Source: Lachnospiraceae bacterium (GTDB lineage Bacteria; Bacillota; Clostridia; Lachnospirales; Lachnospiraceae). Taken from it: a stretch of 33,633 nt of DNA. A model generated the notes under the pieces. It ran no database searches. It was not told where the DNA came from and was given only the letters and a program-made list of their open reading frames with translations. Shown here in pieces: positions 17,635 to 23,823 of this stretch. Positions within the stretch are counted from its first letter, which is position 1, and each line of letters opens with the position of its first letter. The stretch lies in assembly GCA_017428265.1 (NCBI GenBank), contig JAFRRD010000007.1:1-33633 (forward strand). The letters are read 5' to 3'. The translations under genes were made by a program, and so were the position numbers.

Positions 17635-18012
17635 TCAGGCCTCCTCTTTATTCGCATAGAGTTTATGAAGGCTTTTTTCAACGGCCGAAAGAGGAATACC
17701 GAAACTGATCATCTGACGGACGGTTTCTTCAAAACGGGCCATCTGACGGGTCCGAAGCCCGAAAAGGAAGGAACTGATATCCTGGCGGATGAAGCAGCCC
17801 TTTCCGGCTGCGGAGACAATGAGTTCGCGGCGGTCCAGCTCCGAATAGGCTTTCTGAATGGTGTTGGGATTGATGCCTAATGTGATGGAGAGGGTGCGGA
17901 CGGACGGCAGCGCATCGCCCGGCTTTAACACTTCGCGGGCAACCAGCTGCTCAGCCTGTGTGATAATCTGTTCATAGACCGGCGTACGGGAAAGGGAATC
18001 AATTTGAAACAT
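17635..18012 (-). CDS. GntR-family transcriptional regulator, YtrA subfamily
   Basis: 125 aa from ATG 18012 (AAGGAG upstream); the longer open frame to 18138 crosses the promoter. Residues about 10-75 are the GntR winged helix (PVYEQI, PSVRTLSITLGINPNTIQKAYSELDRRELI split over the HTH). The short C-terminal part of about 45 residues lacks a large effector-binding domain, which defines the YtrA subfamily. It leads the ABC operon and should repress it through the operator at 18048-18070. Effectors of the subfamily are mostly unknown; cell-wall-active peptides induce some. Confidence 0.9.
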   Translation of the reverse strand: MFQIDSLSRTPVYEQIITQAEQLVAREVLKPGDALPSVRTLSITLGINPNTIQKAYSELDRRELIVSAAGKGCFIRQDISSFLFGLRTRQMARFEETVRQMISFGIPLSAVEKSLHKLYANKEEA

Positions 18013-18047
18013 GCAAGACTCCTTTTTGACATTCAGCACTTGACTGT

Positions 18048-18070
18048 GTGTATTAGTTGTATTAGTACAC
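18048..18070 (-). promoter_or_regulatory. Likely GntR (YtrA-type) operator
   Basis: A 23-bp element whose ends form an inverted repeat (GTGTA and TACAC); on the minus strand it contains two head-to-tail copies of ACTAATACA. It lies just downstream of the -10 box, over the predicted transcription start of the GntR-ABC operon, as expected for an autorepressor site. Confidence 0.65.
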
Positions 18071-18072
18071 AT

Positions 18073-18101
18073 ATAATATCGTGCTGTGCAGATGTTGTCA
18101 A
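18073..18101 (-). promoter_or_regulatory. Promoter of the GntR-ABC operon
   Basis: Minus strand consensus TTGACA (18101-18096), 17-nt spacer, TATTAT (18078-18073). It is among the strongest-looking promoters in the window, which fits control by a repressor. Confidence 0.8.
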
Positions 18102-18114
18102 GGGGTGCCGGCCG

Positions 18115-18162
18115 AAAAAAAAGGATGCGAAAAAGCAAACGACAGGCTTTTTCACATCCTTT
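18115..18162 (-). terminator. Rho-independent terminator after the serpin gene
   Basis: A long stem, 18120-18136 with 18146-18162 (one mismatch), with an unpaired loop of 9 nt; on the minus strand it is followed by eight T (A run at 18115-18122). It insulates the sigma/serpin unit from the GntR-ABC operon. Confidence 0.85.
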
Positions 18163-18180
18163 GGTTAACTGTGCTTTAAA

Positions 18181-19698
18181 TCACGGCTGGTTGACGATGC
18201 CGGCGTAGAGCGGCAGGTCGTCCGCGCTCGTCAGCAGGAAAAGGAAGGGGCGGTTGAAGATGAGCGTGACTTCATCCGGGATGGCCGCCTTGCTGTCAGC
18301 TCTCCCGAAGGTAAAGGAAACGGCCCGGACGCCTTCTTCGTTCGCAATCAGGCGGGAGGCCTGCCTGAGTTCGCCGAGGTAAGCGCCCTCGTTCGAAATC
18401 CCTGAAAAATCGGCGACGCCTGGGGAAAATACTTTATCAAGGCCGAGCCGCCGGAAGCTTTCCTTCAGGTCGTTTTCCGCGGTAATGTCGAAACGCGGCA
18501 GGGTCAGGTGAACCTTGACGGGCTTCCAGGCAAGGCCTTCGCCGATCTCGCCCCAGCCCGCCCGGTATTGCTGCTGAATGAGCGTTCGGACAAAGGTTCG
18601 GCAGGTCTCATTCTGCAGTAGTTCTTCAGGTGTAAAGCCGCCTGTGCCGCCGTTCGGTAGGATCAGCCACATCCTCATGCCGCCGCCCATTTTGACGGAA
18701 ACTGCCTGAAAACTGTCGCCCAGAACATAAGTGGTGCTTTCGATATCCTGGTACATATAGGTGACGTCCCGCTTCCCGTCCGGAGCATTAAACGTGCCGG
18801 GGTGGGAATCAATCTTCTTGAATCCATCCCATTTGACGTCCAGGTTTATAGCGGAGACTACGGCCACCACGGTATTGGGCGTCATGGAGACGCCGTTCGT
18901 ATAGCGGCCGTCCAGCAGGCCGTCGGTCGCTTCTTTGATCCAGGTGCGGAGCGCCTTGTTGTATCCCTCGGAGCCCATTTCGCCGCGGAAGGAAGAGGCA
19001 AAGTAGGTTTCGGCCAGCGTTTTCACGGTGTCTTCCCGGTAGGAAAGTGCCTTTGACAGCCAGAGCGAATTGGCAAGGACGCTTTTTGCCTCGTGCGTAT
19101 AGAGTGAATTCGCGAGGTAAATCGACGAGGCCTGCTTCCGCAGCGTTTCAATGCTGTCCGCGCCGAGCAGCTGCAGGATCTCTTCGCGGCTTTCACCGCC
19201 GGCGCATTCCGCGAGCATCGCCAGGGCCATATAACTGTTCAGGGGAGAGTAGACGCGGTTCGCGTGGTTTCCTTCCGTTTCCGTGCCGCCCAGGATCTCT
19301 GCCATACTGTCCGTGAAGAAATCAGCAAGCGTGATGCCGCAGCCCTTGGCCTCGCCGGCTTTCTGCAGATCGTCCGCGGACCGGCTTCTTTCCGGGTGTT
19401 CGGCTTCTCCGAGGGCATAGGCCTTCATAACCAGCCCGCTCCGGATATGGAAGGTCCCGTCCAGAATGACGGCGAGCGCGAGCACGGAAAGTATAGGCAC
19501 CGCTATTCTTAAGAACTTATGTTTCTGGAAAGCGCCGGCGACGGCGCCGAGGAGCCCTCTGATCCTTTTTCCAAGTCTTTTCTTCTCCGCTGCCGGAGCG
19601 CTCTCGCCAAGCGCGTCCCACGCTTTTTCCGGCGCGGCAGCTTCGACGAGCTGCATATCGACGCCGTTCAGGGCGTCTGAAATATCCATCTTATTCAT
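18181..19698 (-). CDS. Membrane-anchored serpin, putative anti-sigma factor fusion
   Basis: 505 aa. Residues 1-61 are a basic, cytoplasm-like segment; 62-80 one TM helix (LRIAVPILSVLALAVIL); about 115-505 a serpin domain on the outside. Serpin marks: VYSPLNSYMALAMLAECAGG (149-168), NSLW, and the C-terminal RPFLFLL with the final beta-strand YAGIVNQP. The reactive-centre loop runs from Gly456; counting against alpha-1-antitrypsin puts P1-P1' at Lys470-Ala471. The hinge (GVRAVSFTFG) lacks the small-residue run of inhibitory serpins. The start at 19698 is chosen for GGAGGAGG 9 nt upstream; it overlaps the ECF sigma stop by 8 nt. Gene order and topology suggest an anti-sigma role for the N-terminus, with the serpin as sensor; this is inference. 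A plain surface protease inhibitor is the alternative. Confidence 0.85.
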   Translation of the reverse strand: MNKMDISDALNGVDMQLVEAAAPEKAWDALGESAPAAEKKRLGKRIRGLLGAVAGAFQKHKFLRIAVPILSVLALAVILDGTFHIRSGLVMKAYALGEAEHPERSRSADDLQKAGEAKGCGITLADFFTDSMAEILGGTETEGNHANRVYSPLNSYMALAMLAECAGGESREEILQLLGADSIETLRKQASSIYLANSLYTHEAKSVLANSLWLSKALSYREDTVKTLAETYFASSFRGEMGSEGYNKALRTWIKEATDGLLDGRYTNGVSMTPNTVVAVVSAINLDVKWDGFKKIDSHPGTFNAPDGKRDVTYMYQDIESTTYVLGDSFQAVSVKMGGGMRMWLILPNGGTGGFTPEELLQNETCRTFVRTLIQQQYRAGWGEIGEGLAWKPVKVHLTLPRFDITAENDLKESFRRLGLDKVFSPGVADFSGISNEGAYLGELRQASRLIANEEGVRAVSFTFGRADSKAAIPDEVTLIFNRPFLFLLTSADDLPLYAGIVNQP

Positions 19699-20248
19699 GC
19701 CACAGATCCTCCTCCTGAAGGAAATGCCAAAGTTTGTTCCGCGTGCGTTCGAGGCGCATCTTGACGCTGCCTTCGCTCGCGCGCAGTTCGGCCGCGATCT
19801 CACGGATGGGGCAGGCGTACCAGTAGCGAAGCAGAAAGACGCGGCGGTCCTTCTCCTTCAGCGTCTTCAGAAAACGGTCCAGCGCCTCCCGCAGAGCCAC
19901 CTCGTCGGCGATGGCGTTTTCGGAACCGTCCGGCAGAACGTCCTCCAGTTCTTCCAGGCTCTGCTCGTACGCTTCCGTAAGCTTCCGCTTCGGATCCTTC
20001 CGCCGTTTGTCGACGGCGATCTGGCGGGAGAGCATGCCGAGATAGGAGCGAAGCGACGCCGGCTTCGCCGGCGGGACCGTCCGCCAGAGCTTCAGCAGCA
20101 CGTCGTTCTCCACCTCCTCGACGTCTGCCGGATCCGCCAGGATCTGCCCCGCGATATAACGGCAGTAGGCGCCGTATTTTTCTCTGATGCTGCCGACCGC
20201 ATCTTCGGAACGCTCAAGGAGCGCCGCGATCAATGCTTTGTCATCCAT
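19691..20248 (-). CDS. ECF-type RNA polymerase sigma factor
   Basis: 185 aa from ATG 20248. Sigma region 2 spans about 20-85 (ADVEEVENDVLLKLWR, then a YLGMLSRQIAVDKRRK segment) and region 4 about 120-180 (RRVFLLRYWYACPIREIAAE, then the recognition helix SEGSVKMRLERTRNKL). There are no large accessory domains. An in-frame ATG at 20314 would add 22 residues containing a hairpin-coding segment; the shorter start matches family length, with a modest GAGCAGG site. The serpin gene follows with an 8-bp overlap, the usual position of an anti-sigma gene. The regulon is unknown. Confidence 0.9.
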   Translation of the reverse strand: MDDKALIAALLERSEDAVGSIREKYGAYCRYIAGQILADPADVEEVENDVLLKLWRTVPPAKPASLRSYLGMLSRQIAVDKRRKDPKRKLTEAYEQSLEELEDVLPDGSENAIADEVALREALDRFLKTLKEKDRRVFLLRYWYACPIREIAAELRASEGSVKMRLERTRNKLWHFLQEEDLWHE

Positions 20249-20273
20249 GATCCTGCTCACTTTCGTGATGTGT

Positions 20274-20291
20274 GCGGGACGTGTGTCCCGC
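20274..20291 (-). promoter_or_regulatory. Perfect hairpin in the sigma-factor leader
   Basis: GCGGGAC and GTCCCGC form a 7-bp perfect inverted repeat around GTGT, 25 nt before the sigma start codon and outside its ribosome binding site. It has no T tract, so it is not a terminator; an operator or RNA structure is possible. Confidence 0.4.
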
Positions 20292-20369
20292 CTGTTCCAA
20301 AGGCCTTCACCCATAGAAACGAAGCCCGAAGGAGAAAAGTAACATTTTATGGAACATTTCTTTTCTGTC

Positions 20370-20400
20370 AGTATAGCATGGCTTTTGAAACTTTTGTGAA
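20370..20400 (-). promoter_or_regulatory. Possible promoter of the sigma-serpin unit
   Basis: Minus strand TATACT (20375-20370) with an extended -10 TG. The best -35 match, TTCACA (20400-20395), is 19 nt away, longer than ideal. A separate ECF-type self-activated promoter was looked for and not convincingly found. Confidence 0.4.
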
Positions 20401-20416
20401 CTCTCTGCGGCCGTTC

Positions 20417-20445
20417 TTGAAATCTGCCTCCTTACGTGTTAAAAT
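20417..20445 (+). promoter_or_regulatory. Promoter of the yhbY-nadD operon
   Basis: TTGAAA (20417-20422), 17-nt spacer, TAAAAT (20440-20445) with an extended -10 TG. It leaves a leader of about 58 nt before yhbY and is divergent from the sigma-serpin unit. Confidence 0.75.
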
Positions 20446-20509
20446 CATACTGCCGTAATGGTGAGGTGAGGGGACGTACAGCCTCCGGGGATACCGCAGA
20501 AAGGAATTT

Positions 20510-20803
20510 ATGGCACTTAACAGCAAACAAAGGAGTTTCCTGATCGGGCTGGCATCCAAAGAGGATGCCCTCTTTCAGGTGGGAAAAGCGGGCATCACGC
20601 CCGAGGTCTGCGAAGCGGTCTCCGATGCGCTGGAGGCGCGGGAACTGGTGAAGATCAAGCTTTTAAAGAACTGCTTCGACGACGTGCGCGGCGCGGGAGA
20701 GACCCTTGCGGGGCGCACCCGTTCCGAATTGGTCAAGGTGATCGGCAGGACGCTCGTCCTGTACCGCCCGTCGAAAGAACATAAGAGGATCGAACTGCAG
20801 TGA
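20510..20803 (+). CDS. yhbY: CRM-domain ribosome assembly RNA-binding protein YhbY
   Basis: 97 aa, one CRM (YhbY) RNA-binding domain: the N-terminal LNSKQRSFLIGLAS, the GKAGIT loop and the GRTLVLYRPS end are diagnostic. It associates with pre-50S ribosomal particles. AAAGGA lies before the ATG. It is first in the conserved Firmicutes order yhbY-nadD-yqeK-rsfS; the stop overlaps the next start (GTGA). Confidence 0.95.
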   Translation: MALNSKQRSFLIGLASKEDALFQVGKAGITPEVCEAVSDALEARELVKIKLLKNCFDDVRGAGETLAGRTRSELVKVIGRTLVLYRPSKEHKRIELQ

Positions 20804-22008
20804 CCGAACAGACGGAAAAACACATTGCCGTCGTGGGCGGGACCTTCGATCCCATCCATTTTGCGCACCTCGAACTGGGGCGGGCGGCGCTGCGCGCCAT
20901 CGACCCGGACGAGGTCTGGTTCATGCCGTCCGGCTCGAACAATTACCGCTCGGTCAGAGGCCGGCGCGCGGAGAAATACCACCGCGAGGCGATGGCCAAA
21001 CTGGCGCTTGAGGGCGAGGATGAACATTTCCGCCTGTCGGACTGGGAACTGAGGGAGCCTGGCTCCACCTACACCTCCCGGACCTTCGCGGAATTAAACG
21101 CCATCTATCCGGACGTGACCTGGTATTATGTGGTCGGTGCGGATACATTGAGCAGCCTGAAATACTGGGAGGAGCCGGAGCTCATCTGCAATTCGACGGT
21201 GCTGCTCGTTGCAGGCCGCGAAGAGCAGGTCTCGGCAGCGGACACCCAGGCGGCGGCGGAAACGCTTCGCGCCAGATATGATGCGGACATCCGCTTTATC
21301 CCCTGGAACGACCGGCCGGTCTCGTCCACGAAGGTCCGGCAGAGCTTTGCCGACGGCACGATCCGGGAAGAAGACCTGCCGCACGGCGTTTACGACTACG
21401 CGGTGAAGCACCATCTGTACCGGATGCTTGACACCCTGAGCGATGAAGAGATGCTGGAGCGCGCAGGCGCGACAGCGGAGGAATTTGAATATTTCGAGCG
21501 GCTGAAGGCCGAACTGAAGCCCAAGCGTGTCAAGCACAGCCTCGGGGTCATGCATATGGCCATGCTGCTCGCAGACGGCTACCGGAACGTCCCGCTGGAA
21601 AAGGCCAGGCTGGCCGGGCTGCTCCATGACTGCGGCCGGATCGCAGGCGCGCCGAACAATGCCCTCGGCCATGCGCCGGCAGGTGCGCTGAAGGCCCGCC
21701 GGGACTACGGGGTCACGGACGAAGCTGTCCTTTCCGCCATCCGCTGGCATACCACGGGCCGTCCGGGCATGACCGAACTGGAAAAAATCATTTACGTGGC
21801 CGACTATATCGAGCCCTTCCGCGGTTCGATGGTGTATCTGGACAAAGCCCGCCGGATCGCCTATACGGATCTTGACCGCGCCGTGTTCTTTGCGGCGCAG
21901 AACACCGTGCGTTACCTTAAAGCGCGCGGCGAGGAGATCGACCCCATTACGCTGGACTGCATGGAATACTACCGGTCCGCGCTCGACAAAAAAGGAGTTT
22001 TCAGATGA
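20800..22008 (+). CDS. nadD: Fused nicotinate-mononucleotide adenylyltransferase / YqeK HD hydrolase
   Basis: 402 aa with two enzymes. Residues about 8-208 are NadD, which adenylates nicotinate mononucleotide in NAD synthesis: GGTFDPIH at 13-20, His23 and SSTKVR at 175-180. About 232-400 is YqeK, a metal-dependent HD phosphohydrolase that cleaves diadenosine tetraphosphate symmetrically: His246 (KHSLGV), HD at 276-277 (LLHDCGR) and RWHTTG. In B. subtilis these are two adjacent genes; here no stop or restart separates them, joined by an acidic linker of about 20 residues. The GTG start overlaps the yhbY stop. The stop overlaps rsfS (ATGA). Confidence 0.95.
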   Translation: MTEQTEKHIAVVGGTFDPIHFAHLELGRAALRAIDPDEVWFMPSGSNNYRSVRGRRAEKYHREAMAKLALEGEDEHFRLSDWELREPGSTYTSRTFAELNAIYPDVTWYYVVGADTLSSLKYWEEPELICNSTVLLVAGREEQVSAADTQAAAETLRARYDADIRFIPWNDRPVSSTKVRQSFADGTIREEDLPHGVYDYAVKHHLYRMLDTLSDEEMLERAGATAEEFEYFERLKAELKPKRVKHSLGVMHMAMLLADGYRNVPLEKARLAGLLHDCGRIAGAPNNALGHAPAGALKARRDYGVTDEAVLSAIRWHTTGRPGMTELEKIIYVADYIEPFRGSMVYLDKARRIAYTDLDRAVFFAAQNTVRYLKARGEEIDPITLDCMEYYRSALDKKGVFR

Positions 22009-22403
22009 CGACAGACGAACTCATGAAAGCCGTATATAATGCCCTGACCGAAAAGCAGGGCAGGGACATCACCGTGATCGATATCCACGAGATCTCGACG
22101 CTTGCCGACTATTTCATCATCACGCACGGCAACAACACGCCGCATGTGGAGAGCTTGGTGGATTGCGTGCAGGAGACCATGGACAGGGCGGGCGTGGCCT
22201 GCCGCAGCCTGGAAGGCCTGCGCGGCGGCCGCTGGGTCCTGCTGGATTACGGTGACATCGTCATCAACGTCTTTTCAAAGGAAGACCGGATGTGGTATGA
22301 TCTGGAGAGAATCTGGCGTGACGGCAAGCTCGTCAACATGAATGCGCCGGAGAAGGCCGAAGAGCCGGCGGCGCCGGAGACTCCGGAGGAAAAACAGGAC
22401 TGA
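22005..22403 (+). CDS. rsfS: Ribosomal silencing factor RsfS
   Basis: Binds ribosomal protein uL14 and blocks joining of the 30S and 50S subunits under starvation. The DUF143 core is complete: DIHEISTLADYFIITHG at about 26-42, then DYGDIVINVFS and WYDLERIW. The last 20 residues or so are an acidic, Pro/Glu-rich tail beyond the usual fold (132 aa against about 110-118). The start overlaps the nadD-yqeK stop. Confidence 0.95.
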   Translation: MTTDELMKAVYNALTEKQGRDITVIDIHEISTLADYFIITHGNNTPHVESLVDCVQETMDRAGVACRSLEGLRGGRWVLLDYGDIVINVFSKEDRMWYDLERIWRDGKLVNMNAPEKAEEPAAPETPEEKQD

Positions 22404-22428
22404 CCGGCACCCGGCGAAGGAGTTCGTG

Positions 22429-22824
22429 ATGGCAAAAAGCAGGAATAACGATACGCAGCCGGAACCGCTCTTTCCCTGGAGCATCCTCATTTCGCGGAGC
22501 GGGCAGCTGCCTGCGGATCCGGAGGAGATCGACCCGGCCGCAGCCGGAGAGAAGAAACGCCCCATGACCGATAAGGAGGGCCGCGCCGCCTTCATCCTGT
22601 GGATCGTTTCGGGCGCCGTGCTGTGCATTCTGGTCGCGCTCTACGCGGTCTCCTGTACGCAGGGAACGGCCCCTGAGGAAGGAAGTTCCCGCAGCGGACT
22701 GCTGGTCGCGGCAGGCGCGCTCGCCGTGATCATCATCCTCGTTGTCGCGGCTTTTGACATCCGCAGGGCCTGGAAGGCGCAGGAGGGCAAAAAGGCCGGA
22801 AAGAAGCCGGCAGCGAAAAAGTAA
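22429..22824 (+). CDS. Small two-TM membrane protein of unknown function
   Basis: 131 aa from ATG 22429, with AAGGAG upstream; an in-frame extension to 22342 lies inside rsfS and encodes an Arg-rich shadow. The acidic N-terminal 50 residues precede two TM helices, about 53-75 and 85-107 (the second LLVAAGALAVIIILVVAAF), and a Lys-rich tail ends the protein. Both termini are probably cytoplasmic by the positive-inside rule. It lies 25 nt after rsfS and 64 nt before pspA. No family recognised. Confidence 0.75.
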   Translation: MAKSRNNDTQPEPLFPWSILISRSGQLPADPEEIDPAAAGEKKRPMTDKEGRAAFILWIVSGAVLCILVALYAVSCTQGTAPEEGSSRSGLLVAAGALAVIIILVVAAFDIRRAWKAQEGKKAGKKPAAKK

Positions 22825-22888
22825 AGGCAATCCGGGGGGCATGCTCCCCATTGCATAAAGACGAATATTTGTAAAGGAGAACACCATT

Positions 22889-23578
22889 ATGAGCATTCTT
22901 TCCCGTTTCAAAGAGATCATTGCTTCGAACCTGAACGCGATCCTGGACAAGGCCGAGGATCCGCAGAAGATGATCGAGCAGTATCTGAAGGAACTGACCG
23001 GCGATCTGGCTGAGGTCAAGCGCGAGACCGCTTCCGTAATGGCTGACGAAGCTAAGGCCAAGAGAAATCTGGTCGCCAATCAGGAAGAAGTCGTGAAGTA
23101 TACGCAGCTGGCCCGCAAGGCCCTGGAAGCCGGCGACGAAGCCAACGCCAAGGTCTTCATCAAGAAGAAACAGAGCCTGGAAGAAGTCGGCGAGACCCTG
23201 CAGCAGGTGTATGACGTCGCTGCCTCCAACAGCCAGAAGATGCGCCAGATGCACGACAAGCTGGTCAACGACCTGAACGAACTGCACACCCGCAAGGCTG
23301 CGATCGAAGCGAAGATCAAGATCGCCGAAGCGCAGAAGAAGGTCAACGAAGTGGCCGGCGCCAGTGCTGCGAACAAGGCCGAAGCTTCCCTGAACGCGTT
23401 TGCGCGCATGGAAGAGAAGGTCGACCACATGCTTGACGAGGCGAATGCCATGGCCGAGCTGCAGATGGAACGCACCGACGATGCGATCGCCGCGGAAGCC
23501 AAGTACTACGAAGCCATCTCCAACAGCAAGGTGGATGCCGAGCTCGAGGCGATGAAGGCGGAACTGGGCCTGGCGTAA
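22889..23578 (+). CDS. pspA: PspA/IM30 family phage-shock protein
   Basis: Peripheral membrane protein of the ESCRT-III superfamily that forms rods and stabilises stressed membranes. At 229 aa it has the family start (SILSRFKEIIASNLNAILDK), the DPQKMIEQYLKEL segment and a long charged coiled coil to the end; Lys, Glu and Ala dominate. AAAGGAGA lies 8 nt before the ATG. It follows the small two-TM protein, which could be its membrane partner. No separate promoter was found in the 64-bp gap. The gene ends at a GC-rich hairpin. Confidence 0.93.
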   Translation: MSILSRFKEIIASNLNAILDKAEDPQKMIEQYLKELTGDLAEVKRETASVMADEAKAKRNLVANQEEVVKYTQLARKALEAGDEANAKVFIKKKQSLEEVGETLQQVYDVAASNSQKMRQMHDKLVNDLNELHTRKAAIEAKIKIAEAQKKVNEVAGASAANKAEASLNAFARMEEKVDHMLDEANAMAELQMERTDDAIAAEAKYYEAISNSKVDAELEAMKAELGLA

Positions 23579-23590
23579 GGGCTTTTACGG

Positions 23591-23625
23591 GGAGGCGGCC
23601 CAAAGCCGCCTCCTCTCCTTAAAAT
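23591..23625 (+). terminator. Probable terminator after pspA
   Basis: GGAGGCGGC (23591-23599) pairs perfectly with GCCGCCTCC (23605-23613) around CCAAA. The following tract (TCTCCTTAAAATTTT) is a poor T run, so efficiency may be moderate. Confidence 0.55.
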
Positions 23626-23640
23626 TTTCAAAAATACTGC

Positions 23641-23669
23641 TTGCATTCCCGAAAAACGTGTTGTATAAT
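23641..23669 (+). promoter_or_regulatory. Promoter of tRNA-Gln
   Basis: TTGCAT (23641-23646), 17-nt spacer, consensus TATAAT (23664-23669), about 20 nt before the mature tRNA 5' end. Confidence 0.8.
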
Positions 23670-23689
23670 CGCACGTGCGTTGAAAATAT

Positions 23690-23761
23690 AGCGCTATCGC
23701 CAAACGGTAAGGCAACGGACTCTGACTCCGTCATTTCAAGGTTCGAATCCTTGTAGCGCTG
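23690..23761 (+). tRNA. tRNA-Gln (anticodon CTG)
   Basis: 72 nt folding into a cloverleaf: acceptor AGCGCTA with TAGCGCT, D arm GCC/GGC, anticodon stem ACGGA/TCCGT with loop CTCTGAC (anticodon CTG, reading CAG), T arm CAAGG/CCTTG with TTCGAAT, discriminator G. The CCA end is not encoded. It has its own promoter and terminator. Confidence 0.95.
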
Positions 23762-23769
23762 CGAACGGG

Positions 23770-23801
23770 GGCCCTGTCGGAAGATAGAGCCTTTTCTTTT
23801 T
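23770..23801 (+). terminator. Terminator after tRNA-Gln
   Basis: GGCCCTGTC (23770-23778) and GATAGAGCC (23783-23791) pair with one mismatch and one G-U around a GGAA tetraloop, followed by TTTTCTTTTT. Confidence 0.75.
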
Positions 23802-23823
23802 AGGCAAAGGAGATATTTACGCC

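Noticed and set aside
20249-20314. 22-residue N-terminal extension of the ECF sigma factor
   Set aside because: It would encode the leader hairpin and has no matching sigma sequence; ATG 20248 starts at the usual place.
20386-20413. TGAAAC on the plus strand as an ECF -35 box
   Set aside because: No good ECF -10 at the expected spacing and it points towards yhbY, which already has a strong housekeeping promoter.
23689-23761. tRNA start one base earlier
   Set aside because: That register gives a U-G closing pair and a C discriminator; the register from 23690 gives seven paired bases and the G discriminator of tRNA-Gln.
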